Source: Nemertoderma westbladi
Taxonomy: Eukaryota > Xenacoelomorpha > Nemertodermatida > Nemertodermatidae
Length of the DNA stretch: 30,852 nt
Assembly (NCBI GenBank): GCA_032718475.1
Contig: JAUCBJ010000931.1
Location: 1 to 30,852, forward strand
Reading direction: 5' to 3'
The number at the start of each line of letters is the position of its first letter. Positions within the stretch are counted from its first letter, which is position 1. The notes below the pieces were generated by a model, which saw nothing but the letters and a program-made list of their open reading frames with translations, was not told the origin of the DNA and ran no database searches. Below, piece after piece: positions 20,738-30,783 of this stretch. Both the position numbers and the translations under genes were made by a program.

Positions 20738-22500
20738 GATTCCATGATGCTGACGACAGCAGGCAATCATCCCAGGCATGGAAATCGATCAACTTGCTTA
20801 CTGGGCGGAAAAGCCAACCAACCACCAAGGTTAAGGTTGAATCACCAGCCGATCGTCTCAATGGTTGGAAGGCCCACTTTGAAAAGCTCCTCAACAATGA
20901 CAGGGTATTGCCTGATAACTTTATAGAAGTAAAAGTGTCTGAGTATGTACTCCCAGATATTCCCATTGGCGATATCTCCTTTGTAGAAGTGAAGGCTGCT
21001 GCAAAGAGCATTAAGACCAATCGTGCCAGTGGAGTAGATGGTGTTCCCCCTGAGGTCTTAAAATGCCTGAGTGTTTAAAGCTCATCTATCCCATCATAGT
21101 AGACATGTACAGAACAACAAGAGACCCACAAGAAATGAAAACAAATAAGTTGGTGCCAGTTCCCAAGAAGGGCAACCTAACAATCTATGGTTCTTTTCGG
21201 GGAATCTCATTCATCTCGATTGCTGCAAAGCTATACAATATAATTATATTAAATTGCATCAGGGATCCCATTGAGAGACTGCTCCGTGGAAATCAGAATG
21301 GGTTCCGTAAAGGTCGTGGGACCATGGAGCCTATTTTGGCACTTAGAAGGATAATTGAAGAGTTATCAAAAAAGAAAGACAGGCATCTGGCTGTTATCTT
21401 TGTTGATTTCTTCAAGGCCTTTGATTCAGTCTCTCGCTCACGTATGTTCAGCTTACTTTCACTATATGGGATTCCTGATGATATCATTGCAGCAATCAGA
21501 TCAGTATACGATGGTTCAACAACATTTGTGTCTACTGTTGACGGTGACACAGAACCTTTTGAAGTGTTATAGGGCGTCCTCCAGGGAGACACACTTGCAC
21601 CATTCTTGTTCATAATTGTGGTTGACTATGTTCTACGCATGTCCTTAGATCATCATAATGATGATGGGGTTTAGATAACTGCACCTACTGGCTCCAGAAG
21701 TCGAGGAAATCCTGCCAAGTACCTAACTGAGCTAGACTTTGCTGATGACTTAGGAGTACTCTCAAAATCACTAGAGGGAGCCCAACGGCTCCTCAGCTCA
21801 TTAGAACATGCTGCTTCTAGTGTTGGTCTTTTTATTAACTCCAGAAAGACCAAATTTTGACAGTTAACTTTGAAAGTCCTCAGCAAGTCTCTGATCGGAT
21901 GAGCAAAGCTCAAAGGATGGTATGCTTGAGCATGTGGGCGACTTCTGTTACCTGGAATCATGGATCCGGAAGTCAGGTGAGGACCTTCGAATACGTAAGG
22001 GAAAGGCATGGGTAGCCTTGACTAGGCTTTCCAGGATTTGGAAGTCACCAAGAAATAATCGGAAACTTAAGGACCGATTATTTAGAGCAGCAGTAGTTCC
22101 AGTACTCCTCTATGGGAGTCCATGCTGGGCTCTAACTGCTGAGGACACCAAATCTCTGGATGGCACTTTCACAAGAATGCTACGCCGGGTTCATTGTGTC
22201 AAGTACAATGCACACATCTCCAACCAGGCACTATATAACATTGGAGGTGTCTCATTGGTTCCCCCATGCTTGACACTAGAACAAAATCGCCTCCATTTTG
22301 CAGGCCATGGCTTTCGCCGTGAGGACCAACCAGTGCATAATCTTGTGCTTTGGCAGCCTCATGGAGTGAATAAGCATGGTGGACAGCCTATGACTTTCTT
22401 GAGACGCATCTTAAAGGACACTAGCCTTGAAGATGCGGATGATCTAGCAAATGTCATGGGTGATAGGGAGTTGTGGCGGCACAATTTTGTCGACAAGCCG
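20738..22500 (+). pseudogene. LINE reverse transcriptase fragment, copy 2 (broken)
   Basis: A fuller copy of the same element, head to tail with copy 1. In order: linker (AWKSINLLTGRKSQP), KTNRASGVDGVPPEVLK, KLIYPIIVDMYR, KKGNLTIYGSFRGISF, GNQNGFRKGRGT, motif A (FVDFFKAFDSVSR), motif B region (GVLQGDTLAPFLF), motif C F-A-D-D (about 21739-21750), thumb (FINSRKTKF) and a C-terminal region (LLYGSPCWALTAEDTKSL, FAGHGFRREDQPVHNLVLW). A one-base loss near 21065 shifts the frame; stops lie at 21570 (before GVLQGD), near 21673, near 21858 and near 21900. No endonuclease or 3' tail is recognised. It is certainly inactive. Confidence 0.88.
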
Positions 22501-22551
22501 ACACAGCATTCTTAAAAATGCAGTTGCAAAGCAGCATGCCGATCCTAATAG

Positions 22552-22650
22552 TAGTAGGTGCCTCATTGGTTCCCACAAGCTTGACACTAGAACAAAGCCG
22601 CCTCCGATTTCCAGGACATTGCTTTCGCCGTGAGGACCAGCCAGTGCATT
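22552..22650 (+). pseudogene. LINE 3' fragment, third piece
   Basis: GTGCCTCATTGGTTCCCAC through GAGGACCAGCCAGTGCAT repeats the C-terminal coding stretch of copy 2 (22243-22340) with several differences. It lies about 50 bases past the end of copy 2, in the same orientation. Confidence 0.8.
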
Positions 22651-23224
22651 AAATGGTTGGCTGATATCACAAGCATTTAAATCCATATTTTGTATTTATT
22701 TCGCGCGTTGTGATGGGTTGTAATGGGATGCGTTTTTTCTTCTTGTCTATAATAATTATTGTGTTTTAGCGAGCGAAAAAGCTCCCAACCCAGTTTTTGC
22801 TTTCTTTTACTAATTTCCAAAAAGCACTGTACATACAGTAAGTTTATTCAAATTGAATAACTCAAATGTTTTTTTCTGATGGTCGCTTGGCTTGGTACAA
22901 TTATCAACAATCGACCGAAACAAAAAGTTTTTTGCACCAAGTGATAAATGTTAATATAAATGATATTAGTCCGCTATATATAATGATGTAGATTAAACGA
23001 ATACTGTAGTAAGTAGTAAATAGGTTTACTGAGTGATGCAGTTTATCCTTACAAAGAGTACTAGGAAACTCATGTAATTAATATAGAACTAAAGCTAAAA
23101 CACAGGTTGTGTTGGAATGTTTTTGTTCGCGCAAAAACTCCCTAATTATAGACTTCCCATAAACAAGACTCCCGACTAAACAAGAAGACTTCCCATATTT
23201 AATAAATACGCATCCCATTAATAT
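22651..23224 (+). other. Intergenic AT-rich stretch
   Basis: No gene or clear repeat boundary is seen between the LINE debris and the foldback element. Confidence 0.4.
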
Positions 23225-23429
23225 GGTGGCTCTGAGCGGTCATTTTGTCATCCTTTTTTGTTTCCCGGACTTTTGCAAACTCGATCGAACGATTTGGCAA
23301 AAGTCGGGGAAACAAAAAAATAAAACTAGAAACAAACCTTTGTTTTAGTGAGTTTTGTAAAGTCGATTTAACGAGTTTGCAAAAGACGGCGAACAAAATT
23401 AAATATTAGAAAACTGGCCGCTCAGCACC
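23225..23429. mobile_element. Small nested foldback element
   Basis: The outer arms GGTGGCTCTGAGCGG (23225-23239) and CCGCTCAGCACC (23418-23429) are inverted. Inside, TTTTTTGTTTCCCGGAC (from about 23254) pairs with GTCGGGGAAACAAAAAAA (about 23304-23321), and CTTTTGCAAACTCG also pairs with CGAGTTTGCAAAAG near 23380. There is no coding capacity. This fits a foldback or MITE-type element of about 205 bp; no target-site duplication is clear. Confidence 0.5.
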
Positions 23430-24489
23430 ACGCTACATAACACCCAATCACAGCGCGCGGAATAAACACAACAATATGGAATTAAAACGCTCGTGATATC
23501 AGCCAATCTTTTACGCGAACATTTTATTGCCATTTTGTTGAATATACATACGCCCTATAACAGCCAATAGCCCTTTATTATGCTCCCCGTAGTTAGAGAT
23601 TTAACGATAAAATGCGATTATTGAATTTTTGCTCGCGCAAAGTTCCACACATTACCCGTGCGTCTGTGTCAAAATGTTTTTTTTAAGTTTTTGATTCGTC
23701 AAGAACGATCAAAGTTTAGCTGAGTTTATAAACTCGTAACATTGTCCTGCCCAGTAGTCCTGCCCAGTCCTGCACATTGTTCTGTCCTGAGAAGTCTAAG
23801 AAGTGTTTACGAATTCACTCGCCAAAACGTGTTCATTTTTTTTATAATTGTTTTTCGTTGCATTGAATTACATTGAGTAATCTAAAATATCCCTCACCAC
23901 CAATTCATATAACATTTCGTAATGATTGTATACTAATTTACAAATACAACCTGCAGACATTTTTCCTTTACTTTACAAGTAAATGGACCCTTCAAACAGT
24001 ATAATAGCAAACCGCACAATTGTATCAATAGTTATAGGCCCTACGAATGATCACACTAACTTCCGCGTTCCTGTAGTCCAAGGTGGACTACAAGTAGTGT
24101 TCTGGCAAGAAACACCACATATATATCATCATTTCACATAATCCACAACATAACAACTCGACCCAATGGTATTCCCCTTTTCACAATCAAACCCATTGTT
24201 CGCAGGGATTTTTTAGGCGCAATTATTGCCATAAGTAGGTTTTGCAATATATTTCAAATTCCTGGAAGATATTCATCACATACCTGTTTATGAGTAAAAT
24301 GAGTCATTTTGTTTTTTGTGTGTGAGATTATTTAGTTCATTTAGAGATAAGTAGATACGGATGTGGAAGATAATTATTGTTTTTTAAACGTTTTCCAGTG
24401 AGTTAAATAATACTCACCTCACCTACATGGTCCTTAACTAGACATGTATGAATTAGATTAAAAGAATTCGAAAGTAATTGGTGACTGTT
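23430..24489 (+). other. Intergenic stretch without recognised genes
   Basis: AT-rich; includes TTTTTGCTCGCGCAAAG near 23625, which resembles GTTTTTGTTCGCGCAAAA near 23120 and may belong to a larger decayed repeat. TGCCCAGTCC is repeated near 23747-23770. No coding signal. Confidence 0.4.
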
Positions 24490-24830
24490 TAGGCCTGGTC
24501 AAACATGAGCTTTCAAATAATAGCTACGTTCCGGTTCACCGGTTCACACATCAACATTCAACATTCAGCTCACAAAGTTCATAGACTATATTCCAATAGA
24601 CCTAGGCCTATTGTACTGTAAAAAGGTAATGCAAAATCCTGTTGTTAATTAGTATGCAAGAGATGCCAGCTTTTAACTTTCAAGTAAGATAGAACATAGG
24701 ACTGGTAAATTTTAAATTGTCCATGTTGAAAGTTGACTGATAACGTTTGTGAACGTCACCAAATAGGCTACTGTACAATGTGTTATATCTTTCAGATGGA
24801 AGTTGAAAGCTCATGTGTGCCCCAGGCCTT
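24490..24830. mobile_element. Candidate non-autonomous DNA transposon with about 27-bp TIRs
   Basis: TAGGCCTGGTCAAACATGAG (24490-24509) continuing into CTTTCAA is mirrored by TTGAAAGCTCATGTGTGCCC (24803-24822) continuing into CAGGCCT. The arms match with about four differences across 27 bases. The interior of about 285 bases has no credible ORF and contains a short palindrome around CAATAGACCTAGGCCTATTG (24593-24612). No convincing target-site duplication is seen at the flanks. Confidence 0.6.
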
Positions 24831-25252
24831 ATAGAGCTTTCTTGGATATATTCGAAAGGAAAATGTAAAGACGTCATACTGGGTTCGGCGCTATTATTTG
24901 ACAATAAACTAGAGATTTTATATTGAAAATACATTTTTCGCTTTCAGATTTTACTATACCTTATCTATCATAAATGTATTTAAATTCAAATTCCAACCCC
25001 TAAGTTCTAGTTTTGCCCCCAAACCCCGCCCATCCCCTACCCACCCTAGCCTGTCTCTGCAAAAGTACTTGGCGCGCCATACCATCAAGAAAAACTTTTA
25101 TTTCACTGATACATTTCGTTTACAGGTATTAATTACCGTTCAAATTAGTTAATGTGATCTAAGTTGCCTTTAACAGTTTATAAATTTTAAACCAGTTTAA
25201 ATTATATTAATTTCAATAAAAGGAACAGTTAATCAATGCTATATTTAGTAAC
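24831..25252 (+). other. Upstream region of gene B
   Basis: AT-rich, with a C-rich patch at 25017-25050. It should hold the promoter and 5' UTR of gene B, but no convincing core promoter motif is seen. Confidence 0.35.
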
Positions 25253-25577
25253 ATGGTGACTTTCCCAATTGGTATAAGTTATTCAACAAGGTCCTGTTGG
25301 CTTCTAATGATAATATTTGCGGAAGTTGGGAAGCAACTGGTGTTTTCAGCGAACTTTGAGATGCGACAAAAAGAGGAGGACTTTCTGTGGAAATTCTATA
25401 CGGAAACTGGGGGTCCTAATTGGTTAATCAACGGAGTTGATAACGAAAATATAACGAGGTGGACTAACCAATCAGACTACTGCAGCTGGGTTGGTGTTAC
25501 TTGCAATGACAATCAACGCGTAACTAAATTAAGTTTAGACGGCCTCAATCTTGACGGAAATATACCAACGTTTTCAG
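25253..25577 (+). CDS. Gene B exon 1: leader and LRR N-terminal cap
   Basis: The ATG at 25253 begins a moderately hydrophobic leader (SCWLLMIIFAEVG near residues 15-27). The cap follows: EEDFLWKFYTETGGPNW, RWTNQSDYCSWVGVTC, then the first LRR strand (VTKLSLDGLNLDGNIP). The match to gene A exon 1 is clear: GPNW, WTNQS, C-x-W-x-G-x-T-C. It ends TTTTCAG/GTTAAC, phase 1, with a weaker donor than gene A's. The signal peptide is less classical than in gene A, so an upstream non-coding exon is possible. Confidence 0.82.
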
Positions 25578-28500
25578 GTTAACAAAACTTTGTTATTACT
25601 GGAGTTGTAAGAAGAGTTAGTTCACTGTTACCAGTATTGTTGTGTAACTAGTTTTGATTGCTTATCTGTGTTTCTGACTCTCAGTCAGTAAGTCTATCTC
25701 TGTTTGTCTGTCTTACTTTTACAGACAGTATTATACAGATTCATAGATCGGCGTGTGCAATTTAGTAAAGTAAAAGTACACGAACAACTACTGTATCAGC
25801 AACAACGAGCAACTATGAACTCTAACTGAGATCGTGACTGTTACATCCACTAAAAGAATTGGGTTCTAATGCATATCGACTCATTGGTATTCAGAATATA
25901 TTTTTATGTCTGTTTAAATCACTAATTATGTACTTTTTATTTTTTTTTATTTTCAGTTTTTTGCTTCTTTGTCCGTATTCTATTACGATTTAGGCGCTCC
26001 GGTACCTGTTACTCTACTGCTGTGCTTTTAGGGAATTTTTGTTTATTACATGTATCGGCATTATCTTTCCTTTCGATATTGTATGCGAACATAATATATT
26101 TTCAGAGATGGATGATCTGCGTGTCATAGAGCTACACACCAACAAACTAAGGGGATCTTTGAATAAATTCTTCAACTCACCTACAACATTCCTTAATAAC
26201 CTTAAAGACCTTATACTCGGCTTCAACATACTGAGTGGCACCATTACAAAGGCGCAACTTAATAAAATAATTCACATTGAAAAATTCCAGGTTACAACAA
26301 ATTATGAATTGGGTGGAGATTATCTTGAGGCGATGTGCAATCTAACCAATTTAACATTCTTTAGTGTGGGCCAAACAGATGTGAAAGGAATAATACCAGA
26401 ATGCATTGGGAATCTTACTAACTTAACCTACATAGATATGGAGTACTGCCCTAACCTTAGCGGTTCAATTCCTGAAAGCTTTTCAAATTTGACAAACTTA
26501 GAAACAATTCATTTGAAACAATCAAAATTATTTGGCAATCTATCTCGAAATTTTGGTCAAAAGTTTGATAAGTTAAAGGATTTTCAAATTTCCATGAATA
26601 ATATATCAGGGACCGTTCCAGACAGTATTAAGGATGCGATAAAGATAGAAATATTCGATATTTCGGAAAACAAATTTGAAGGAGAGCTGCCCAGCTTAGT
26701 AGATATGACTAATTTAACAAATTTAAATGCCGCGTCAAATCGATTCACAGCATTCCGAGATCTTCCGGCTGGAGTTAAAATAATAAACCTGTCAAATAAC
26801 AATTTAAACTCGACGCTTGATGAAATTTTGCCGACTCTTAAAAAGATTGATTTAATCGACACTATTAATTTCCAAAATTGCACATTGCATGGCCCCTTGT
26901 CGCAGGAACTATGGGCACTAAACTATGACACTCGGAGCTCAATACAGTTTAGCTGGAACAAATTTAGTGGAAGAATTCCTCCGTTACTTGTAAAAATTAA
27001 CCATCTCAGTCGGATATTCCTTAATAACAATAATTTGGAAGGAAGTTTGCCTGAAGATATAAATCACTTGAGAGCTTTGGTTGTATTCGACATCACCGGA
27101 AATCGCAAAATGCGGATGCCGATGGGCGAGTACTTTGATCGCGGGAGCTATAGACTGGACCAGGGAGATATGAAGTCATATTCCGGCCGCAACTACACAT
27201 GTCCCACATTGAAATTGATTAAATACGATTCTGAAGATAGTGAAATATTGGCGGATCCTTATTTTACCGACCAAGTCAACTGCACATGTAATAATGGGTT
27301 CTTTGGTGAGGCTGGGCTCTGTGTGTCCTGTTTCGAAGAAGGGGCCTATTGCCCTGGGAATTTTATTAAGTCGCCCATAAATGTCTTAAAACATTACTGG
27401 GGAAACACAAGCAATGTGGGGAATGTGACCGAACTGCTTCAATGTCAGAGTTTCGGAAGAAAAAATTCAACGTGCAGCACAGGAGACGCCAAGTGTTACA
27501 TGGAAGTGGAGAGTGCCTCTACTTATTCTGTACGATGCAGAGACAGCGATGAATGGACAATGTGTAGTAGAAACCGCACGGGGCGTATGTGTGTTGATTG
27601 TCTGGATAATTACTACAGGCGGGGAGACCATTGCTTTAAGTGTATCAAAGCAGAACCCGACAACGCAATAGGATTGTATATGCTCACCAGTTCTCTAGTA
27701 CTGGGATTTCTGATATCTGTAAGCTTTTACGCTTATATTCGGGTGAGACATGGCAGGAGGAAGTCTGCAAACAGGGCAATTATCTTAACCCTTGAAATCG
27801 TATTTCTCGCGGTTGAACTAACCTTGTGCATGTTAAATATTGTAGAGTTTTGGGTGTTCAGTTTTTCAGCAGTGTTGATGATTCTTACTCTGTGTGGAGG
27901 CAAATCAAAGTACTCCGGAATTACCGAGGTCTTTGTGTTTTACACGCAAGCACTCGACTTTATGTCACCAGATCTAGAATTTATGGCGATGTTTGTGGAT
28001 AACGTTCGGGATTTTGCATCGGCAATGAAATCAACTCTTAGCTTCAGGTTTAACGGGTTGGAATGCACGTTCCCTGGATTTGGATCTGAAGCGAAAAAAA
28101 CATGGCTTCTTGTGGCTTTGCCATACATGTCAATATTTCTTCTTGCTGTTGTCTTTATATTTGGCATCGCTTATAAGCGGTACATCAGCCCTCTGTGCTT
28201 ACAGCGACCAGTACACCCACGGAAAGAGAGGGAAATATACCCTTTATACACCGGGAGATACACTCTCGCACTCCTTAATCTACTCACGGACAAAGAGATA
28301 GCTATATTGCACAACTTTGGAGGAATGTTTCTAACAGTATCATCGATGGTTTCCTTTCCAATTGTAATGAAGGGACTCCAAGGTGTGGCACCGCCATCTC
28401 GAGATTACATGACTCATTTTCCGACAATAGAGGTTGGGTCTGCCGAGTATAAGAGTATACTAGCAGCTTCTTGTGTCTGCTTAGTTCATGGAGTATTCAT

Positions 28501-29123
28501 GCTATTTTTTAGTTGGTGGCTAATTTACTTCTACTGGGAGAAACAACAGCAATTAATGTGAGTTCTATTGTTAACAACGTAACCTCTCTTTTAGACGAAA
28601 AGTAGTATTTTGTTAATTATTCCTTTACCATTTTTATGGCATGAGTTAGAGAAAAGTCTCTCCGGAAACCGGAAAGACAGTAGTCAGACATATTTGGGTA
28701 AATAAGTGAGACATATTTACTGTTAACCAAACTTTGTCAACTTATCCTGTAAAGAGCATACAGTACATTATATCTAAACTGATTATTGATAATACATCTC
28801 ATACACTTACCATTATTTTTTCAGGAATTCTGTGGAATTTGATGAAGAACAAAAAAAGACTGCAAGAGCGCTGATTAACATGTTTGTTGGCCGGTTCTTT
28901 GTTCCTTACAAGGCCAGCATATACGGCAGATACTGTGAACTGTGGTCTCGGGTTCGGGAAATCTTATTGGCCGTCTTCATTATTACAACCTCCCACCAGG
29001 ATGACTACGTCGTTGAACAAGCCTTACTAACCTGCTCCGTGCTGCTCGTGTCCTTGTGTCTTCGAATTCGTACCTTTCCATTGCAACAAATTGGCAAGAA
29101 GGAGTTTGAAAACTGGCTAGAAG
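25253..29123 (+). CDS. Gene B: LRR / Cys-rich / polytopic membrane protein, first three exons (3' end outside window)
   Basis: Exons at 25253-25577, 26106-28557 and 28825-29123 join in frame (phases 1, 2, 1) to give 1025 residues plus one base. The order of domains equals gene A: N-terminal hydrophobic leader, LRR cap, about 14 LRRs, Cys-rich module, seven membrane segments in exon 2 and two more in exon 3. Counterparts of gene A exons 4 and 5 are not visible in the remaining 1.7 kb; gene A's intron 3 is 2.5 kb, so they probably lie beyond the window. The introns are short (528 and 267 bp) and free of satellites. Tandem placement and shared intron phases show duplication from a common ancestor. 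Confidence 0.85.
26106..28557 (+). CDS. Gene B exon 2: LRRs, Cys-rich module and first seven membrane segments
   Basis: Starts after ATATATTTTCAG and completes a Glu codon with exon 1; ends AAT/GTGAGT, phase 2. LRRs follow the same plan as in gene A, with plant-like repeats such as LTYIDMEYCPNLSGSIP and FLNNNNLEGSLP. The Cys-rich part begins at YTCPTLKL (about 27190) and includes CTCNNGFFGEAGLCVSCF and CVDCLDNYY, with numerous N-x-S/T sites. Membrane segments then start near residue 628. The shared K-S-K-Y/N motif (GGKSKYSGI, compare GRGKSNYLGI in gene A), the Y-x-Q motif (FVFYTQAL) and LLTDKEIAILHNFGGM (compare LTDSELLLLHNLGG) confirm family membership. The open frame extends upstream of the acceptor to about 26039 by chance. 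Confidence 0.9.
28825..29123 (+). CDS. Gene B exon 3: membrane segments 8-9
   Basis: Starts after TTATTTTTTCAG and completes a Met codon with exon 2. Encodes NSVEFDEEQKKTARALINMF, then VGRFFVPYK, CELWSRVREILLAVFI, ALLTCSVLLVSLCLR and KKEFENWLEG. Alignment with gene A exon 3 holds to the last residue. The donor GAAG/GTTGGT is at the position homologous to gene A's GTGAGT but is a poorer match; without splicing the frame would add WCTVVARWI and stop near 29153. Confidence 0.8.
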
Positions 29124-29495
29124 GTTGGTGTACTGTTGTAGCACGGTGGATATAATGGTTAATGCCGCGGCAAGCACTAATAATTTCAGCACGTTAATTG
29201 AACGTCTTATGGCCTGTTGGTTTTGAGAGTGACCATATTTTAGAAAAGTTATATTTTTGAGAATTGTGCCTTGCCTTGCCAGTGCCTTGCCCTTTTCGGA
29301 AAGCAGTTTGATAATTAGATAAGGATAGGACACTTTTGACAGTTCCCTTTTTTGAGAAGAATGGCCGTACTTTATAACAATCAAATTTTGTGAAAGCCCT
29401 TTGAATAAGTAAATTGATATTACCGAAATGATAGGATTGAAATAAACAATTATCAGAAGTCATCCACATGCTGTTCACCTTCAACATTACTGTAT
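29124..29495 (+). other. Sequence after gene B exon 3, presumed intron 3
   Basis: No homologue of gene A exon 4 is seen. GCCTTGCCTTGCCAGTGCCTTGCCC near 29268 is a short degenerate direct repeat. Confidence 0.4.
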
Positions 29496-29586
29496 GGTCT
29501 TCTTGGAGTTTACAAAAACACCAACACTAGAAGCAGCCTGTACCAATGAGCAGATAAGACTTTGGGCACCCTCTAGTGATTCTTAG
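29496..29586 (-). pseudogene. Antisense fragment of the same LINE family
   Basis: The reverse complement matches the RT thumb region of LINE copy 2 (about 21762-21850): CACTAGAGG, AGCTGCTTCTAGTGTTGG-like words and the following AACTCCA/AAGAC stretch, with scattered differences and small gaps. It is a lone fragment of about 90 bases in presumed intron 3 of gene B. Confidence 0.75.
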
Positions 29587-29795
29587 ATAAATATATTAGG
29601 GGAAAGAAGCAGTTTACAGTGTTTCCAACCAAAACAATGAACTAAATTCGAACGACATAAGAAGCAGGCTATAAAGCTGCTAAATATTAATGCTTGGGTG
29701 TGTAATCTGTAATTGATATGGGCAGTGGCCTATTGATGTTATGGTATATATGCGTTGGTTGGGACAGTTTGAAACTGTTTCAAACTATGGTATTG

Positions 29796-29965
29796 TGCTG
29801 CTAGCTGTCGGCCGGTAAATGTCGGCTGTTAACTGTCGGCTAATAGATGTTGACTGTCTCGTTACTGTAGTTGTCGAATGTTTGCTGTTGGCTAATAGCT
29901 GGCGGCTGATACTGTAGTTGCTGCTAATACAGTAGCTGTCGCCTGATAGCCCTTCCGCTAATGCT
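29796..29965 (+). repeat. Degenerate CTGTCGGCTAATAG-like repeat
   Basis: CTGTCGGC, CTAATAG and ACTGTAGTTG recur about ten times in 170 bases (GCTGTCGGCCGGTAAATG, CTGTTAACTGTCGGC, TGGCTAATAGCTGGCGG, and so on) with spacing near 15-25 bases. It appears to be a decayed minisatellite. Confidence 0.7.
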
Positions 29966-30783
29966 GTTTTTTCCCGGTCTTTTCCCGGTTTTTCCAGGTT
30001 CATTTGTGAATTTTCCCGGTTTAGATGACATAATGTAATACATAAAAACATATTATATTGAATTCCACTTGACCTAAATTTCATGTTAACCTTCCTATCA
30101 AATTATATGTTGTCAAAAAAATGTTATGTACAATATGATTTTGTAAATATTATATTATTTAATTCAATTTAATTGCATATAAGTTATATTATATAATGTG
30201 CATTATATTGAATTATATTTTTAGCTCTAAAGTTAGTATAATACAGTATATTAAATACGGTACTAAACTCAGAGTCGTTTTAGCTCAGCTATCTCATCGT
30301 TCAGCCTGTTTACTGTTTTAGCATAAAGTTTTCACACAAAGTTTTAGCATCAATTCACAATAAGTTTATCAATAAAAAACCTTTTATCAATAAAAGGCTT
30401 GGTTAATCTATGAGCACAACTCTTCCCAATACCTTTTATTTGTGCGGTTTATTTTATTGACATGTGTGTTGTTTAATAGTGGCCTATATAGTGGCTGATT
30501 AGTACTTTTTTAAACAATATTATCTTTAGTATTTTTAACATTACTCTTTTTAACGACTGCCTTCTATGATATTACGGGTGGAATAAGGTTTTACCTTAAT
30601 TTTTAATAAATAAATAGTAAATAGATAAATATAAATGAAAAATCGATAATTATTTTACTAAGTTTGATCATGTTGTTCAAAATATAAAAAATTCCCGGTT
30701 ACATGATATTTTTCAAAGGCTTTTTCCCGGTTTTTTAATTTTTTTCCCGGTTCTCCCGGTTTTCCCGTTCGTTCGACACCCTG
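29966..30783 (-). mobile_element. CCCGGT-rich region ending like a hAT transposon terminus
   Basis: TTTTCCCGG-type words occur several times at 29968-30020 and again at 30690-30766. The right end, read on the minus strand, starts CAGGGTGTCGAACGAACGGG (30764-30783) followed by AAAACCGGG repeats, a layout known from hAT-type terminal and subterminal repeats. The matching opposite terminus was not found; the left CCCGGT cluster is in the same orientation. The interior is AT-rich and non-coding. The element assignment is tentative. Confidence 0.4.

Noticed and set aside
21293-22009. Minus-strand open frames over the LINE
   Set aside because: The plus strand carries the recognisable reverse transcriptase motifs; the minus frames are shadows.
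26039-26105. Coding extension upstream of gene B exon 2
   Set aside because: The open frame there is intronic; the ATATATTTTCAG acceptor gives an exact phase match with exon 1 and alignment with gene A.
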